Below, one piece after another: positions 53,385-63,745 of a DNA stretch of 64,000 nucleotides. Origin of the DNA: CAIWHR01 sp963823215. GTDB lineage: Bacteria > Pseudomonadota > Gammaproteobacteria > Burkholderiales > Casimicrobiaceae. The stretch spans positions 189,924 to 253,923 of the forward strand of contig CAWGKT010000008.1 of assembly GCA_963823215.1 (NCBI GenBank). The letters run 5' to 3'. Below the pieces are notes generated by a model, which worked only from the letters and a program-made list of their open reading frames with translations, did no database searches and was not told where the DNA came from. The stretch's first letter is position 1. Each line of letters begins with the position of its first letter. Both the position numbers and the translations under genes were made by a program.

Positions 53385-53777
53385 TCACACGCGGCGATCG
53401 ACGAGAAGCGTCATGTGCGAGCGGCCCGTGACGCGCTGCAGTCCTATTAAGTAGACGAGACCCCAAACGAAGTCGGTGACCGCAAACAGGACCGTCGGCA
53501 CAACACCGACGTAGGTGAAGCCATAGGCGACAAGGAGACCCACTGCCGCAAAGCGCAATAGGGCTTCCCAATAGATCACCGAGGCAAAAGTTTGAACATC
53601 CCGGGCACTTAGAATGAGCGTTGCTGCCGTATACCAAAGAAACGCAGCAACAATGCACGGCCAAAATGGGTTGGGAACTTGCAGGCCGAGAAATTCCCTG
53701 ATCGGTGGTGTGATCAGGATGAGCCCGAGGCCAACATTCCATATGCCGGACCAGAAGACCACCCGCTCGAATGTCAT
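53385..53777 (-). CDS. Small four-helix membrane protein of unknown function
   Basis: About 130 aa, four predicted membrane segments: VVFWSGIWNVGLGLILITPPI, FWPCIVAAFLWYTAATLIL, YWEALLRFAAVGLLVAYGFTYVGV and PTVLFAVTDFVWGLVYLIGLQRV. It resembles small DoxX-like or uncharacterised integral proteins, without a recognisable active site. GGGAGG lies seven bases before ATG 53777; the frame upstream to 53855 is not needed. It is divergent from the sulfatase gene and may share its promoter region. Confidence 0.75.
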   Translation of the reverse strand: MTFERVVFWSGIWNVGLGLILITPPIREFLGLQVPNPFWPCIVAAFLWYTAATLILSARDVQTFASVIYWEALLRFAAVGLLVAYGFTYVGVVPTVLFAVTDFVWGLVYLIGLQRVTGRSHMTLLVDRRV

Positions 53778-54023
53778 GCGTGCCTCCCTAATCGAGCCAA
53801 CGTGAACGACATCGCTGCTCGGCATTCCATGCAGTTGACGCTTCGAGGCGAACAAAGCCCACAGGCCAACACTGTAATCTTCGTCCCCCGATCAAGGGAC
53901 TTCACTGTCTGGCGGAGCAGCGTTAGTGTTGCTCACCCTCGAAACCGCTCGCCGGTTGACGATCCCTAGGAAGGCTAAGTCAGTGAAGTAAGCCGGCCTC
54001 CCCTTCAACAAAAGGAGCAGGTA

Positions 54024-55714
54024 ATGTCGACACGCAATCGACTGCTTCAGCTGCTCACCGCCGCCTTGTTACTGACAGCACAGATTTGGGCACCTGCGGC
54101 GGTGGCCCAAGCCAGCAAACCCAACATCCTTGTCATCATGGGCGACGATGTCGGCTGGTTCAACATCGGCGCCTACCACCGCGGCATCATGTCGGGCAAG
54201 ACGCCGAACCTCGACAAGCTGGCCTCGGAGGGCATGCTGTTCACCGACTATTACGCCGAAGCGAGCTGCACGGCGGGTCGGGCGAACTTCATTACCGGCG
54301 AGTTGCCGATCCGCACTGGGCTGACGACCGTGGGCCAGGCGGGCGCCGACGTCGGCATCCCGGCACAGGCCGCGACGCTCGCCACCGCCCTGAAGGCGCA
54401 AGGCTATGCCACCGGGCAGTTCGGTAAGAACCATCTCGGCGACCTGAACAAGTATCTCCCGACCCTGCACGGCTTCGACGAGTTCTTCGGATACCTGTAT
54501 CACCTCGACGCGATGTCCGATCCGTACTGGTTCTCGTTCCCGCTCGATGAGGACTACTACAACAAGTACGGCCCGCGGAGCTTGATACACAGCTTTGCGA
54601 CCGACGCCGACGATCCGACCGAGATGCCGCGCTGGGGCAAAATCGGCAAGCAGAGGATCGTCGATGAAGGTCCCCTGCCGCCGTTCCCCGACATGTCGAA
54701 CGTGCCGAACATGCACGACTTGCCGTTCCTAAAGGCGAAGTACGACATGACGACCTTCGACGAGGTGCTTGGTCAAGACTTCCAGCGACTTCATGGACAA
54801 GGCCAAGAGGGACGGCAAGCCGTTCTTCGTCTGGCACAACACCACGCGCATGCACGTCTGGACGTTTCTCTCCAAGAAATACTCGTCGATGCAGAACAGC
54901 CAGACCAACTACGGTCTCGAGGAAGCCGGCATGGCGCAGATGGACGACAGCATCGGCGCTCTGCTCAAGCATCTCGACGACATCGGCGAGGCCAACAACA
55001 CCATCGTCATCTTCACCACCGACAACGGCGCGGAGGTGTTCACCTGGCCGGATGGCGGCATGACGCCGTTCAAGAACACCAAGGGTACCGTCGGCGAGGG
55101 CGGCTTCCGCGTGCCGTGCCATCATCCGCTGGCCGGGCCAGATCAAGCCGGGCACGGTCGAGAACGGCATCTTCTCCGGCCTCGATTGGTTCCCCACCCT
55201 GATGGCGGCAGCGGGCAACCCGGACATCACCGATCAACTGCTAAGGGCGTGACAGCTCGGCGACCGGACCTACAAGAACCACCTCGACGGCTACAACCAG
55301 ATGGACCTCCTCACCGGCAAAGGCCCATCGAAGCGCCGCGAGGTGTTCTACTTCGGCGGCGCCAGCCTGGGCGCGGTTCGCCTCGACGACATCAAGTTCA
55401 CAGTTCTTCCAGCAGCCTTGGGGCTGGCCCGGCGAAAAGGTCACGACCGACATGCCAGTCCTGACCAATATTCGCCAGGATCCGTTCGAGAGGTTGCCGT
55501 CATCCGTGGCGAGTCGCCCAACACCAGCTCGCCCGGCTACATGAACGACTTCTACGCCCGCGAGTTCTGGCGCTTCGTCCTCGTCCAGCAGTATGTCGCG
55601 AAGCTGGCGCTGACGGCGGTCGATTATCCGCCGATGCAGGACCCGGCTTCCTTCAACCTCGATGCGGTGAAGAAGAAGGTCGAGGAGATGATCAAGAACC
55701 ATCCCGGGCAATAG
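54024..55714 (+). pseudogene. Exported arylsulfatase, frameshifted
   Basis: A formylglycine sulfatase read across frames. A signal peptide (MSTRNRLLQLLTAALLLTAQIWAPAAVAQ) is followed by metal-binding NILVIMGDDVGWFNIGAYHRG, the active-site segment ASCTAGRANFITGELPIRTGL (Cys to be modified to formylglycine), GYATGQFGKNHLGD and FFGYLYHLDAMSDPYW. Then, in a second frame, FFVWHNTTRMHVW and IVIFTTDNGAEVFTWPDGGMTPF(K)NTKGTVGEGGFRVP. Shifts are needed near 54770, 55118, 55235-55255 and 55400. The end KKKVEEMIKNHPGQ (stop at 55714) looks natural. AAAGGAGCAGGT precedes the ATG. It would hydrolyse organic sulfate esters in the periplasm if the frame were intact. Confidence 0.85.
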
Positions 55715-56393
55715 CCCATCCGATCAAGAGCGCGCGGGCGGCCCAAAAGGGCCGCTCGTCGTCGGCATGAGGAACGTTCGAGCCGTCGTGGACTTCGAAA
55801 CCAAGCCGACGAGACCGGCGAGATCAATCAAAAGCGCACGGTGCCGGAGGCAATTGTCGTACCCCCCCCTCCCAGCGGTTCTTGGCATTGAACTCTTGAT
55901 AGTGCCGCAGGTTGAAATCAAGCGGCGTGGTGCGAACAACGGTTCGCGCGGTGGAAAAGTCACCTGCGCTTGCGGTGGGAAACTTTTGTTCTCGCTTCGC
56001 CCCGTCGCCGGCCTCAGCTCCACAACATCAGCTGCAGTCGATGTTCGGCTGGAAGTCGATCAAGAAGCGGAGCGATGTGACGTCGCGCCTTCTTCGGCTG
56101 CCAGCGACGCGTCGGCCTTACGAATACCGTGCGCGGAGCAATGTGGGAGGCCGGCCTCGTCACACCACTCGCGGAATTTGTTTGCCGAAGCCCTTGATCG
56201 AGAACGGGCGCCCGGAGTCGGTGACGAGATACGTCAGGTCGCCAGATCGCGGCGGGTTTGCCAGTAGTCCGCCGGACTTGATGGGCCAACGCATACATGG
56301 CTTCGCGTGACGCATCCACGTCGACCCGACCGGAGTGCAACTCGCCTATAGTTCGGCCTCAACCCTCGCAAGTGGGTATCGACTTACCAACGT
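55715..56393. other. Intergenic stretch with scrambled recombinase debris
   Basis: About 680 bp without an intact gene. The right half holds pieces of a tyrosine recombinase on both strands (56023-56265). 55715-56020 shows no motif. Confidence 0.5.
56086..56265 (-). pseudogene. Phage-type tyrosine recombinase C-terminal fragment
   Basis: Leftward reading gives LTYLVTDSGRPFSIKGFGK and, after deleting one A near 56178, FREWCDEAGLPHCSAHGIRKADASLAAEEGATSH. This is the box II (HxxR as HGIR) region of rhizobial/proteobacterial phage integrases. The sequence that should follow (HQL..MFGWKSIK) is present at once, but on the opposite strand at 56023-56067. So the gene end was inverted as well as truncated. 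Confidence 0.65.
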
Positions 56394-57320
56394 CTACGCG
56401 TCGGCCACCTGCTCAGTGCGCTGCGCTTCTTGGAACGTCCGGCTACCGCGCCGCTGCTGCTTTTCGGCGTACATTGCTTGATCGGCTTCGGTCATTAATC
56501 GCTCGATCGATCTCCTCTTCGTCGTCAATGGATTGTAATGCGCAAAGCCAACGCTGAACGCCACTGGCACTGCCGACGGATTGCTGTTGTGCGCCGCGGC
56601 TGCATCGTGGAGCCGTTTTCTGATGCGCCCTGGGGCCCCCGCCTTGGCACCGATGGCGAGGACGATGAACTCATCGCCACCGAGCCGGGCAATGATATCT
56701 GAGGATCGGAAAGTGGATCTCGAAATCTCGGCCGTTGTCACGAGTGCTTGATCCCCGAACTCGTGACCGAGCTCGTCATTGATGCGCTTCATCCCGTCAA
56801 GATCGACGAAAGCAAGGGCGAGGCTGTAACCGGAGCGCCGCGCTAACTTCAACTGCTCTTCCGCGATCGTCACGAAGCCGCGCCGATTGTAGAGGCCGGT
56901 GAGAGTGTCAAGCAGAGCCATGCTTTGTAGTTGTGACACGAGGCGGTGCCGCTCGAGCGCGTAACGGATAACCCTCAGCAGCAGGGATCGATCGGTTTGG
57001 CTTTTGACAAGATAGTCCTGCGCACCTTCCCGAAGTGCGCGAACGCCGAGGTCTTCTTCGTGGCTCGTGCTAAGCGCGACAATCGGAACGTTTCGCGCGG
57101 CGCACTGCAACTGATGAATAGCGTCGATCCCATTGGCGTCCGGGAGGAAGAGATCGAGCAGCACCAGATCAAATCGTTTCCGTCGCAGGTAATCCTTGCC
57201 GCGCCCGAGGTTTGTCGCGGTCGTCACGGAAAACTTCGGATCGCTGCTGAGAAGCAGCCGCAGCAATTGAGCGTCGGTCGCGCAGGCTTCTATGAGCAGC
57301 ACATTGGTGACTTCGAGCAT
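56394..57320 (-). CDS. Response regulator with GGDEF output (diguanylate cyclase)
   Basis: About 308 aa. Receiver at residues 1-120: VLLIEACATDAQLLRLLL (first acidic pair weakened, EAC instead of EDD), the phosphoacceptor in DLVLLDLFLPDANG, ALSTS and YLVKSQ. The GGDEF domain at residues 140-300 has LTGLYNRRGF, DLDGMKRINDELGHEFGDQAL and an intact RLGGDEFIVL. It makes cyclic di-GMP in response to a phosphorelay. ATG 57320 begins the receiver; the frame continues open to 57368. An orphan regulator, it is next to the recombinase debris and on the same strand as the signalling operon at 58.7-62.9 kb. Confidence 0.9.
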   Translation of the reverse strand: MLEVTNVLLIEACATDAQLLRLLLSSDPKFSVTTATNLGRGKDYLRRKRFDLVLLDLFLPDANGIDAIHQLQCAARNVPIVALSTSHEEDLGVRALREGAQDYLVKSQTDRSLLLRVIRYALERHRLVSQLQSMALLDTLTGLYNRRGFVTIAEEQLKLARRSGYSLALAFVDLDGMKRINDELGHEFGDQALVTTAEISRSTFRSSDIIARLGGDEFIVLAIGAKAGAPGRIRKRLHDAAAAHNSNPSAVPVAFSVGFAHYNPLTTKRRSIERLMTEADQAMYAEKQQRRGSRTFQEAQRTEQVADA

Positions 57321-57626
57321 AACGTGTTTGGGCTGACGCAAGCGCACTCGGGAACTCTTTGACGACAACTCGGATCACGCACGCCGACGGGCGGTTGTGG
57401 GGGGCTTTGAAATGAGGGATTGCCCCCGGTTTCCTGTGAGTGAGACTTGGACAACATTTCTTGCCGTTACGTCCCTGAAAAACTTAGGGTTAGAGGAAAA
57501 TTGGAACTGAACTCCTTGGACCAGACGGCGGCGGCAACAGCAACGCGATGTGCAGCCTGCGTTGGCCAGACGACTACGCCAGGCGTGAATTTGCATACAG
57601 AAGCAGGAAGGTGCTCGGCAACGCCT

Positions 57627-57842
57627 CTACCGGTCCTCCCCGAATTCGCCAGCGGAGTAGCTAGAACGCCCGCCCTTGCTCAAGGGGGCCCCAAAGATGA
57701 CGACCTCCGCCTCAAAGCTTCGCTCGCTGCGCGTCTTAACAGGTCGCAGGGGCGCTGAAGTCAGGTCGGGTCCCATCTCCTCGAAGTGACGATCATCCCC
57801 GTCTTCTTCGGCGTGGTTCAAAAGCCAATCGAATATCCCCAT
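57627..57842 (-). CDS. Small hypothetical protein, 71 aa
   Basis: MGIFDWLLNHAEEDGDDRHFEEMGPDLTS begins with an amphipathic helix and an acidic run. GGAAGGAG lies nine bases upstream of the ATG, the best evidence that it is translated. The C-terminal half (SERSFEAEVVIFGAPLSKGG) has no motif. Family unknown. It is transcribed leftward, just left of the integrase remnant. Confidence 0.45.
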   Translation of the reverse strand: MGIFDWLLNHAEEDGDDRHFEEMGPDLTSAPLRPVKTRSERSFEAEVVIFGAPLSKGGRSSYSAGEFGEDR

Positions 57843-57954
57843 GCCCGATACTCCTTCCAGCTACTGAGGTCTTGTCTCCCCTCAGTAGGGCAGGCATGTG
57901 ACGCAATTCACGGGCCCTGAATGCGTTGCGCTGGCGCACAGAGTCAGCATGCTG

Positions 57955-57988
57955 CACTCTTTACCAAGAGCGTATTCTGTAAAGAGTG
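57955..57988. promoter_or_regulatory. Perfect 10-bp inverted repeat upstream of the integrase gene
   Basis: CACTCTTTAC (57955-57964) and GTAAAGAGTG (57979-57988) are exact inverse copies separated by 14 bases. The site ends about 45 bases before the likely integrase start, overlapping where its promoter or a core attachment site would be. It could be an operator or recombinase binding site. A terminator is unlikely, as no T-run follows. Confidence 0.5.
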
Positions 57989-58033
57989 TGCTATACTGCC
58001 TCTTGGAAACATCGGATGTTTCGGAGGGGCAAA

Positions 58034-58713
58034 TGAAGGCGACAAACGGCGAAAGGTAAAGACTGGCGCAGCCGACGCCCACGAGCGGGCGAAGGACTAC
58101 CTCGATCCCCCAGAGATGGAGCGCCTGCTCGAGGCGGCGAAGGACGGTCGGCACGGCGTCCGCGACCATGCCCTGCTGCTGATCATATACCGCCACGCCT
58201 TGCGCGTCACCGATGCCGTCACCATGCGCCTCGACCAGCTCAACCTGAAGCAGGCACGCGTCTGGGTGAAGCGGTCGAATAACTCCCTCGACACCGAGCA
58301 GGCGATCGAAGGCGACGAGCTGCGCGCCATCAAGCGCTACATCGGCGCGCGCGATGACAAGTTGCCTGGCTATTTGTATCGGAGCGACGGCAGCCGATGA
58401 CGCGCCAAGCCGTCAACTATCTGATCCGTGAGGCGGGTGAGCGCGCTGGGGCTCGGCAGGGTGTGGCCGCACATGTTGCGCCACAGCGCCGGCTACGCCT
58501 TGAGCAACAAGGGGCATGACTTCCGGCTGCTGCAAGACTTCATGGGGCACCGCGATCCTTCGAAGTTCCGGGACGGCCGTCTATTTCACATCGGCCCGCA
58601 AGGGCGTCAGACGCACCTTGCTGCTCGCCGGACTGCGGCGCCCGATCGTCACCTACGCTTCAAGTATTGAAGATGCGGTCGCCATGAGTCGGGAGCGGAA
58701 ACAGGAAAGTTGA
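58034..58713 (+). pseudogene. Tyrosine recombinase/integrase, frameshifted
   Basis: About 215 residues across frames. LDPPEMERLLEAAKDGRHGVRDHALLLIIYRHALRVTDAVTMRLDQLNLKQARVWVKR holds box I Arg (HALRVTD). Then MTRQAVNYLIREAGERAG, and LGRVWPHMLRHSAGYALSNKGHDFRLLQDFMGHRDP holds HxxR and the second His (GHRD). The final part TAVYFTSARKG supplies the nucleophile Tyr. Shifts are needed near 58055, 58400, 58450 and 58570. This is the short FimB-like integrase common on proteobacterial plasmids and islands. The likely start is ATG 58034. Confidence 0.8.
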
Positions 58714-58764
58714 GTGCGCCGTTGTTGCTTCTCATCGAGCTGTTGCACCGCCGACGATGTTCAA

Positions 58765-59881
58765 TCAGTGTTTGAGCGCGACGACATTAAACGCCCCGAC
58801 TGGCTTGGCGAACCCTTTCATTGCCAGCTCTCCGATCGCCTCGACCTCAACCAAAGTCTCGAAGTCTGTTAGAGTCTTGCGATTGGTCAAAATCTGCCCA
58901 CCCCTGGCCTCGCCGCACAGACGCGCTGCCATATTCGTGACGGTACCTACAGCTCCATAATCCAGGCGGCCTTCGAACCCTATGGCTCCGATGGTGGCAT
59001 AGCCCTTTGCGATACCGATACCGAGGGACAGATCATGTCCACGCTTGCGCCAACCCTTGCTCAACTCATTTACTTGCTCACGCATCGCCATAGCCATGCG
59101 GATCGCGCGCTCAGCAGGATCAGCGACCACAACAGGGTCATTAAAAAATATCATCATACCGTCTCCGGTGAACCTCTCGAGCGTTCCTTCGTGAGCCAGA
59201 ATCAGTTTGCCCATTTCCGCATGATATTCGCGCAAAACGCCCATCACCTCTTCTGGCTCAGAAGTTTCAGCAAAGGCGGTGAAGCCTCGCAGTTCAAGGA
59301 AAACTACAACGACTTCGCGCCGATGGGTGGCCAGCGGATTGGCAGTATCTCCGGACAGAATTGCCTCCGCGAGCTGAGGTGAGAAGAACCTTTTCAACTG
59401 GGAGAGGTTCTCCAGTTGCTGCAATTGCTCATTCACGCGCTTCTCAAGGGTTGCGTTCCATTCAGACAGCTTTGCCTTTTGGGCCTCGACCGTATCGGTG
59501 AGGGATTTGATGCGTAGCATCGACTTCACGCGAGCCACCAGCGCGCCGTGATCCACCGGCTTCGTCAGATACTCGTCGGCACCCGCGTCGAGGGCGGTGA
59601 TGACGTCCTGAGTTGCTGTCTTGGCAGTGATCATGACTATGGGCATGAACGAAAGTGAGCTGTCAGCCTTTAGGCGCCGGCACACGTCGGTCCCGTCCAT
59701 CTTGGGCATCATGACGTCGAGCAAGATTAGATCGGGTCGCATCTCTAAGGCGACGGCGAGGGCCTCCTGCCCGTCCGTAGCCGTCAGGATCTCGTAACCG
59801 TGAGCGGCAAGGCGTGTCCGGAAAATGTCGAGATTGTCCGGATTGTCATCAGCGATCGAGGATTCGCGCCGACGTCCTCAC
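58765..59881 (-). pseudogene. Receiver-class III adenylate/guanylate cyclase, one-base frameshift at the N-terminus
   Basis: Leftward gene of about 371 residues. GTG at 59881 (AAAGGA upstream) starts RTSARIL; after deletion of one base near 59856 it continues VADDNPDNLDIFRTRLAAHGYEILTATDGQEAL, LILLDVMMPKMDG (phosphoacceptor) and DEYLTKPVDHGALV. A coiled-coil linker (VEAQKAKLSEWNATLEKRVNEQLQQLENLSQLKRFFSPQLAEAI) leads to a cyclase catalytic domain: VVVFLELRGFTAFAE, LERFTGDGMMIFFNDP, LDYGAVGTVTNMAARLC. The first metal-binding Asp (FxDxRGFT) is Glu in FLELRGFT. The intact open frame alone begins at 59742 within the receiver. The product would be a cyclic-nucleotide-producing response regulator. 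Confidence 0.85.
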
Positions 59882-60284
59882 GATAGGTTCCTTTGGTATC
59901 GGCCGAAATTAAATGCTGCCGGATTTTAACCAGGAGCTGGCGCGGACTGAACGGTTTCGTCACGTAGGCAACGCAGCCAGCGGCGCGTGCTTTTTCTTCA
60001 TCACCGCTCAGGGCAAAGGACGTCACAGCAAAGATCGGAATCAACTTCAGTGCAGGGTCGGCCTTGATGAGCCTAGTTGCCTCGTAACCATCGATCTCGG
60101 GTAGCTGGATGTCCATCAATATAAGGTCCGGTTGATGGATCTTGGCCATGGCTAGCCCCTCAGCTCCGGTCACCGCCTCGATCATCTCGTAACCTGCGCT
60201 TGTGAGGAGGTCGCGCAATATGCGCCGGTTATCCTCATGGTCCTCTACTACTAAGATTCGTTGGTCACATCGCTGCCTCCTCAT
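59784..60284 (-). CDS. Single-domain response regulator (CheY-like)
   Basis: Receiver of about 125 residues: RILVVEDHEDNRRILRDLL, LILMDIQLPEIDGYEATRLIKAD (phosphoacceptor Asp) and AYVTKPFSPRQLLVKIRQHL. The frame continues 30 codons beyond the domain into the next gene's N-terminus. If the single base near 59856 is removed, this frame stops at once (NPRR then TGA), giving a normal about 137-aa receiver. The start overlaps the end of the kinase gene (60265), so kinase, receiver and receiver-cyclase are one leftward operon and probably one phosphorelay. Confidence 0.88.
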   Translation of the reverse strand: MRRQRCDQRILVVEDHEDNRRILRDLLTSAGYEMIEAVTGAEGLAMAKIHQPDLILMDIQLPEIDGYEATRLIKADPALKLIPIFAVTSFALSGDEEKARAAGCVAYVTKPFSPRQLLVKIRQHLISADTKGTYREDVGANPRSLMTIRTISTFSGHALPLTVTRS

Positions 60285-62893
60285 GCTGTTTGACCCGAAC
60301 AGGCAGCACGAACCTGAATGTGGATCCCTTTCCCAAACTCAATTCTACCCAGATGCTTCCACCTTGCAGCTCTATGCAGCGTTTGCAGATTGCCAAGCCC
60401 AATCCCGTACCGCCCTTTTTCGAAGTACGAACTGCTTCAGCTTGCTGGAACTCTTCGAAAATCTTCTGCTGCTCGTCTTCGGCAATCCCCGGCACCGAGT
60501 CGTCACCGAGACCTGAAAAGCTCCATCCGTGGCTGCGACCTGTAACGATACCTCGCCGGTTTCTGTGAACTTAATGGCATTGCCGAGTAGGTTCACCAAC
60601 ACCTGGGTGGTTCGCTGCTCGTCGCCCTCAGCTCTGGGCAGCCCCGCCGGTACCGCGACGTTTAAACCCAGTTTCTTTTCGGCTGCGAGAGGCTCGACCG
60701 CGGTGATTGCGGCCTGCACAGCCTCATTCATTGAATAGCTCGCCACGGAGAGTTCTGAGCTGATCCCGCTTCGATCTTGGACAGATCGAGCACATCGTTG
60801 ATAAGCCCGAGGAGGTGGCGTCCATTCTTTTCCATGCGCACGAGAGCCTCGCGGACCTTCTCAGGCACCTCGCCGTAGATGTTGTCCAATATGAGCTCAC
60901 TATAGCCGAGGATCGCGTTGAGCGGCGTCCTCAACTCGTGACTTATGTTCGCGAGGAACTGCGACTTGTGCCTGTTGGCGATCTCGAGCTGACGGCCTTT
61001 CTCCTCGATGTCCTGGAAAAGGCGGGTGTTGTCGATGGCCAGAGCAAGTTGTTGGGCAACGGGGTCTACTAATTCCACATCCTGTTCCGTGTAGGCACCC
61101 ACCGTAAGGCTGTCGAGGAAGAACACTCCAACGGCTGATCCTCCGGCGAGCAGGGGGACCATTATCGTTGCTCGAACCCCCTCGTTGGCTGCAAAAGTGA
61201 AATCCGAGAAGGCCTGCTCTTCCGTCAGATCCTTCACGACGAAAGGTTGTTTGTTCTTGAGCACCCAGTCCACGGCGTGCTGACTCGGGCCCACGACTGT
61301 CCCTGCCAGGAGGCCAGCGGGGGCGGGGCAACCGAAAGAGCCATGACAAGTTGGGGCCCCTCAGGAACAATGACGCCGATGCGATCGTAAGGCAGGAGTG
61401 CCTTCACCGCTCTGGCAAAAGCCGGATAGACCACCGACAGATGAAGCGACCGGCTCAAGACAGGCTGGGCAGCCGCATAGAGCCGGGCGCTCGAAGCGCC
61501 AGCGCCGCCTGCGATGCCAATCCCTGGAGGGCATCCAGCGTGGCTTCGTCGAATGGCACCCGGTTGATGTTCCGGTCGGCGGCGAGGACCCCGATCGCTT
61601 GGCCCTGGGCGATAATGGGGAGAACGGCAAAAACCCGGGACCGCAAAGGCTTGATCTGGTCGTACGGGGGCTGGAGGCGAAGCCCGTCTGGCACAGGGCC
61701 TGGCCCGGCACAGACGATTGTCTCTTTTGTTAGATAGGCCCTCGCCAATCCCCCACCTTCGGGTCCGATCGGAACTCGAATTGTTTCAAGCTGATCTTCC
61801 GTTCCAGTACTCGAAATCGCCTGAAGCCACTGGCCCTGTGCATCAGCGCGCAGAATACTCAGGCGGTCCAAGTGGAAGACTTCCCGGCCTGTCTCGAGAA
61901 TGCTGTCAAGTCGCACGAGGGAAATTGGCTCCTGGCGCTCGAGGCTCGCCGCATAAAGCTGCTGAACGGCATCGGCCAGCTTCCGATGCGTGATGTCCGC
62001 CCACGAGCCGAACGACTCCCACGGCGGCCCGCGTCATCGGGGAGAACCTGGAAAGTATCCTGGAACCAGCGATAGTGACCCTCCCGGTGCCGGAACCGAT
62101 ATTCCAAGTTGCCTCTTCCCTGAGTTATTAAACGAGCAAACTCCCCCATGACACGCGGCGCATCCTGCGGATGCAGATGGTTAGCCCAGAAGTTTGGCTC
62201 AGCGAGCGCTTCCTCTGGTGAGTAGCCCATTATTCGCCGCGAGCTTTCGCTCACAAACGTGCATGCAAAATCACCCGAGGCTTTGGTTGCATAGGTGATC
62301 GCGGGACTGACGGCGAGGACATATTCTAACCGCTGTCGGCCCGATTTCAGCTCCTCGGTGCGCTTTTCGACACGTTCTTCCAGCTCATCGTATGCCCTCT
62401 GCAACATCTCCTGGGCCAACTTGCGCTCGGATATGTCCGCCCAGGCGCCGACAAGCTCCACCGGCCGCTGGGCGTCGTCGTACATGACTTTGAAGGCGTC
62501 CTGTATCCAGATGTAGTGGCCGTCACGATGCCGGAAGCGGTACTCGACAGTGCCACCTCCCCGTTCTATTAGCGTGGTCACTTTGTCGATTACGCGAGCG
62601 GCGTCTTGGGGGTGAAGATTGTCGGGCCAGTGCTTAGGGTCGGCGATCATCTCATCTGGCGCATACCCAAAAATTGTGCGGAGGTTGTCGCTGACGAAGG
62701 TGCACCCGTAGTCCCCGGTGGTTTTTGTCGTGTAGATAACCGCCGGGCTGGCAGCGAGCATGTGCCCCCTGCGCTCCAGGGCTGCCGTCAATTCGCTCTC
62801 ATTGTCCCGGCATTCGGCTTTCGAAGACACCTGCGCGCCCGTCCGCGGGCGCCCGAAGGGATTGAGAGCGTTCCAATGAAGGCTGCCGACCAT
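60265..62893 (-). pseudogene. PAS-PAS-GAF-GAF sensor histidine kinase, multiply frameshifted
   Basis: Leftward, about 875 residues across frames. There are two PAS/PAC units (ASPAVIYTTKTTGDYGCTFVSDNLRTIFGY ... WADISERK; VSPAITYATKASGDFACTFVSESSRRIMGY), two GAF-like regions (FHLDRLSILRADAQGQWLQA; YDRIGVIVPEG with RATIMVPLLAGGSAVGVFFLDS), HisKA FLANISHELRTPLNAILGYSELIL, and HATPase QVLVNLLGNAIKFTETG, VPGIAEDEQQKIFEEFQQ, GGTGLGLAICKRCIELQGG. Frame switches lie near 61990, 61480, 61270, 60750 and 60500. No switch is accompanied by loss of a motif. ATG 62893 begins MVGSLHW; the open frame starts at 62926. It is the probable phosphodonor for the two receivers downstream. Confidence 0.85.
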
Positions 62894-62985
62894 AAACGCA
62901 CTCCAACCTCGGAGAGCTGCTGGCAAAAATCCCTCTTTTGAATTGAGCCAGTCTTAACACAACAGCCGAGCCACGCGCGACGGCA

Positions 62986-63120
62986 AAGTTGACATGGATC
63001 ATCACCGCTCAGTTCTATCGGGTGCTGGGCTTCGTCTTCCTTGTGCTCTATGCCGCGGGAAAGATGCCGGGCCTCTTCGCCTGGTCGGCTGGATTGGAGG
63101 ACGTTGCCGGCGGCTTGTGA
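62986..63120 (+). pseudogene. Fragment of a small integral membrane protein
   Basis: One frame reads KLTWIITAQFYRVLGFVFLVLYAAGKMPGLFAW, then SAGLEDVAGGL and a stop. This pattern (Y-R-x-LG..FL.LYA.GK.PG.FA.pAG..D...G) recurs in uncharacterised multi-pass membrane proteins, where it is followed by more helices. Here it ends early and has no convincing start. It is likely the remains of such a gene. Confidence 0.4.
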
Positions 63121-63745
63121 CCCTGATTACGGGCGTATCGGCCGCTGTCCGCACCTCCACGCAGGAGGTGCTCCCCCCGAAGCGTAGAGACCCAGGTTTA
63201 GGAAGGGAGCCTAAGGGAACGATGTGTGTGTCTCGGTTCTTGGCCTCGTTGCTTGCGATGAGAGGATCGTCGGCATTGGTCCTTCGAGACTGCCTTAGCC
63301 AAGTGCACGATCTCCTTCGGCCGTTGCCCGAGCACGAGGCAAAGACGCATGGCGATCTTTGATAGGGACCACCCGACCATTCTGATCAGGCCTGTTATTC
63401 ATTTCGTTCATAGCAGCTCTTGTCGGATACATGCTCGTTCTCTTACCGATGCAGGTTCCAAAGCTCCGAGTGCAGAAGCGAGGAGGCACCGGGAGCGATG
63501 CGCAGCGAGCCGCATATTTTATCGCTGATCCGCAAAGCATTTCTGCCGATGAGTTGTTCGCTCACTCGCTTGCACCGACCAAGCGCACACTCTCGCTTAC
63601 GAGATCCTCAAAGCTCTAGCCATTCGAAATGCCAAGCGTCGCCGCTTTCTCGGTGCGCTATTCATCACTGGCCTTCTTCTCTCACGCCGTCCTCCTGCGC
63701 TACAGCCGCCCACGCCGGCGTGCGGCGCTGACCCCGCACGGCGTC
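63121..63745. other. Intergenic stretch of about 625 bp
   Basis: I see no supportable gene, repeat or RNA here. Short frames on both strands lack motifs and consistent codon use. The region is somewhat less GC-rich than the core of the window. Confidence 0.4.
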
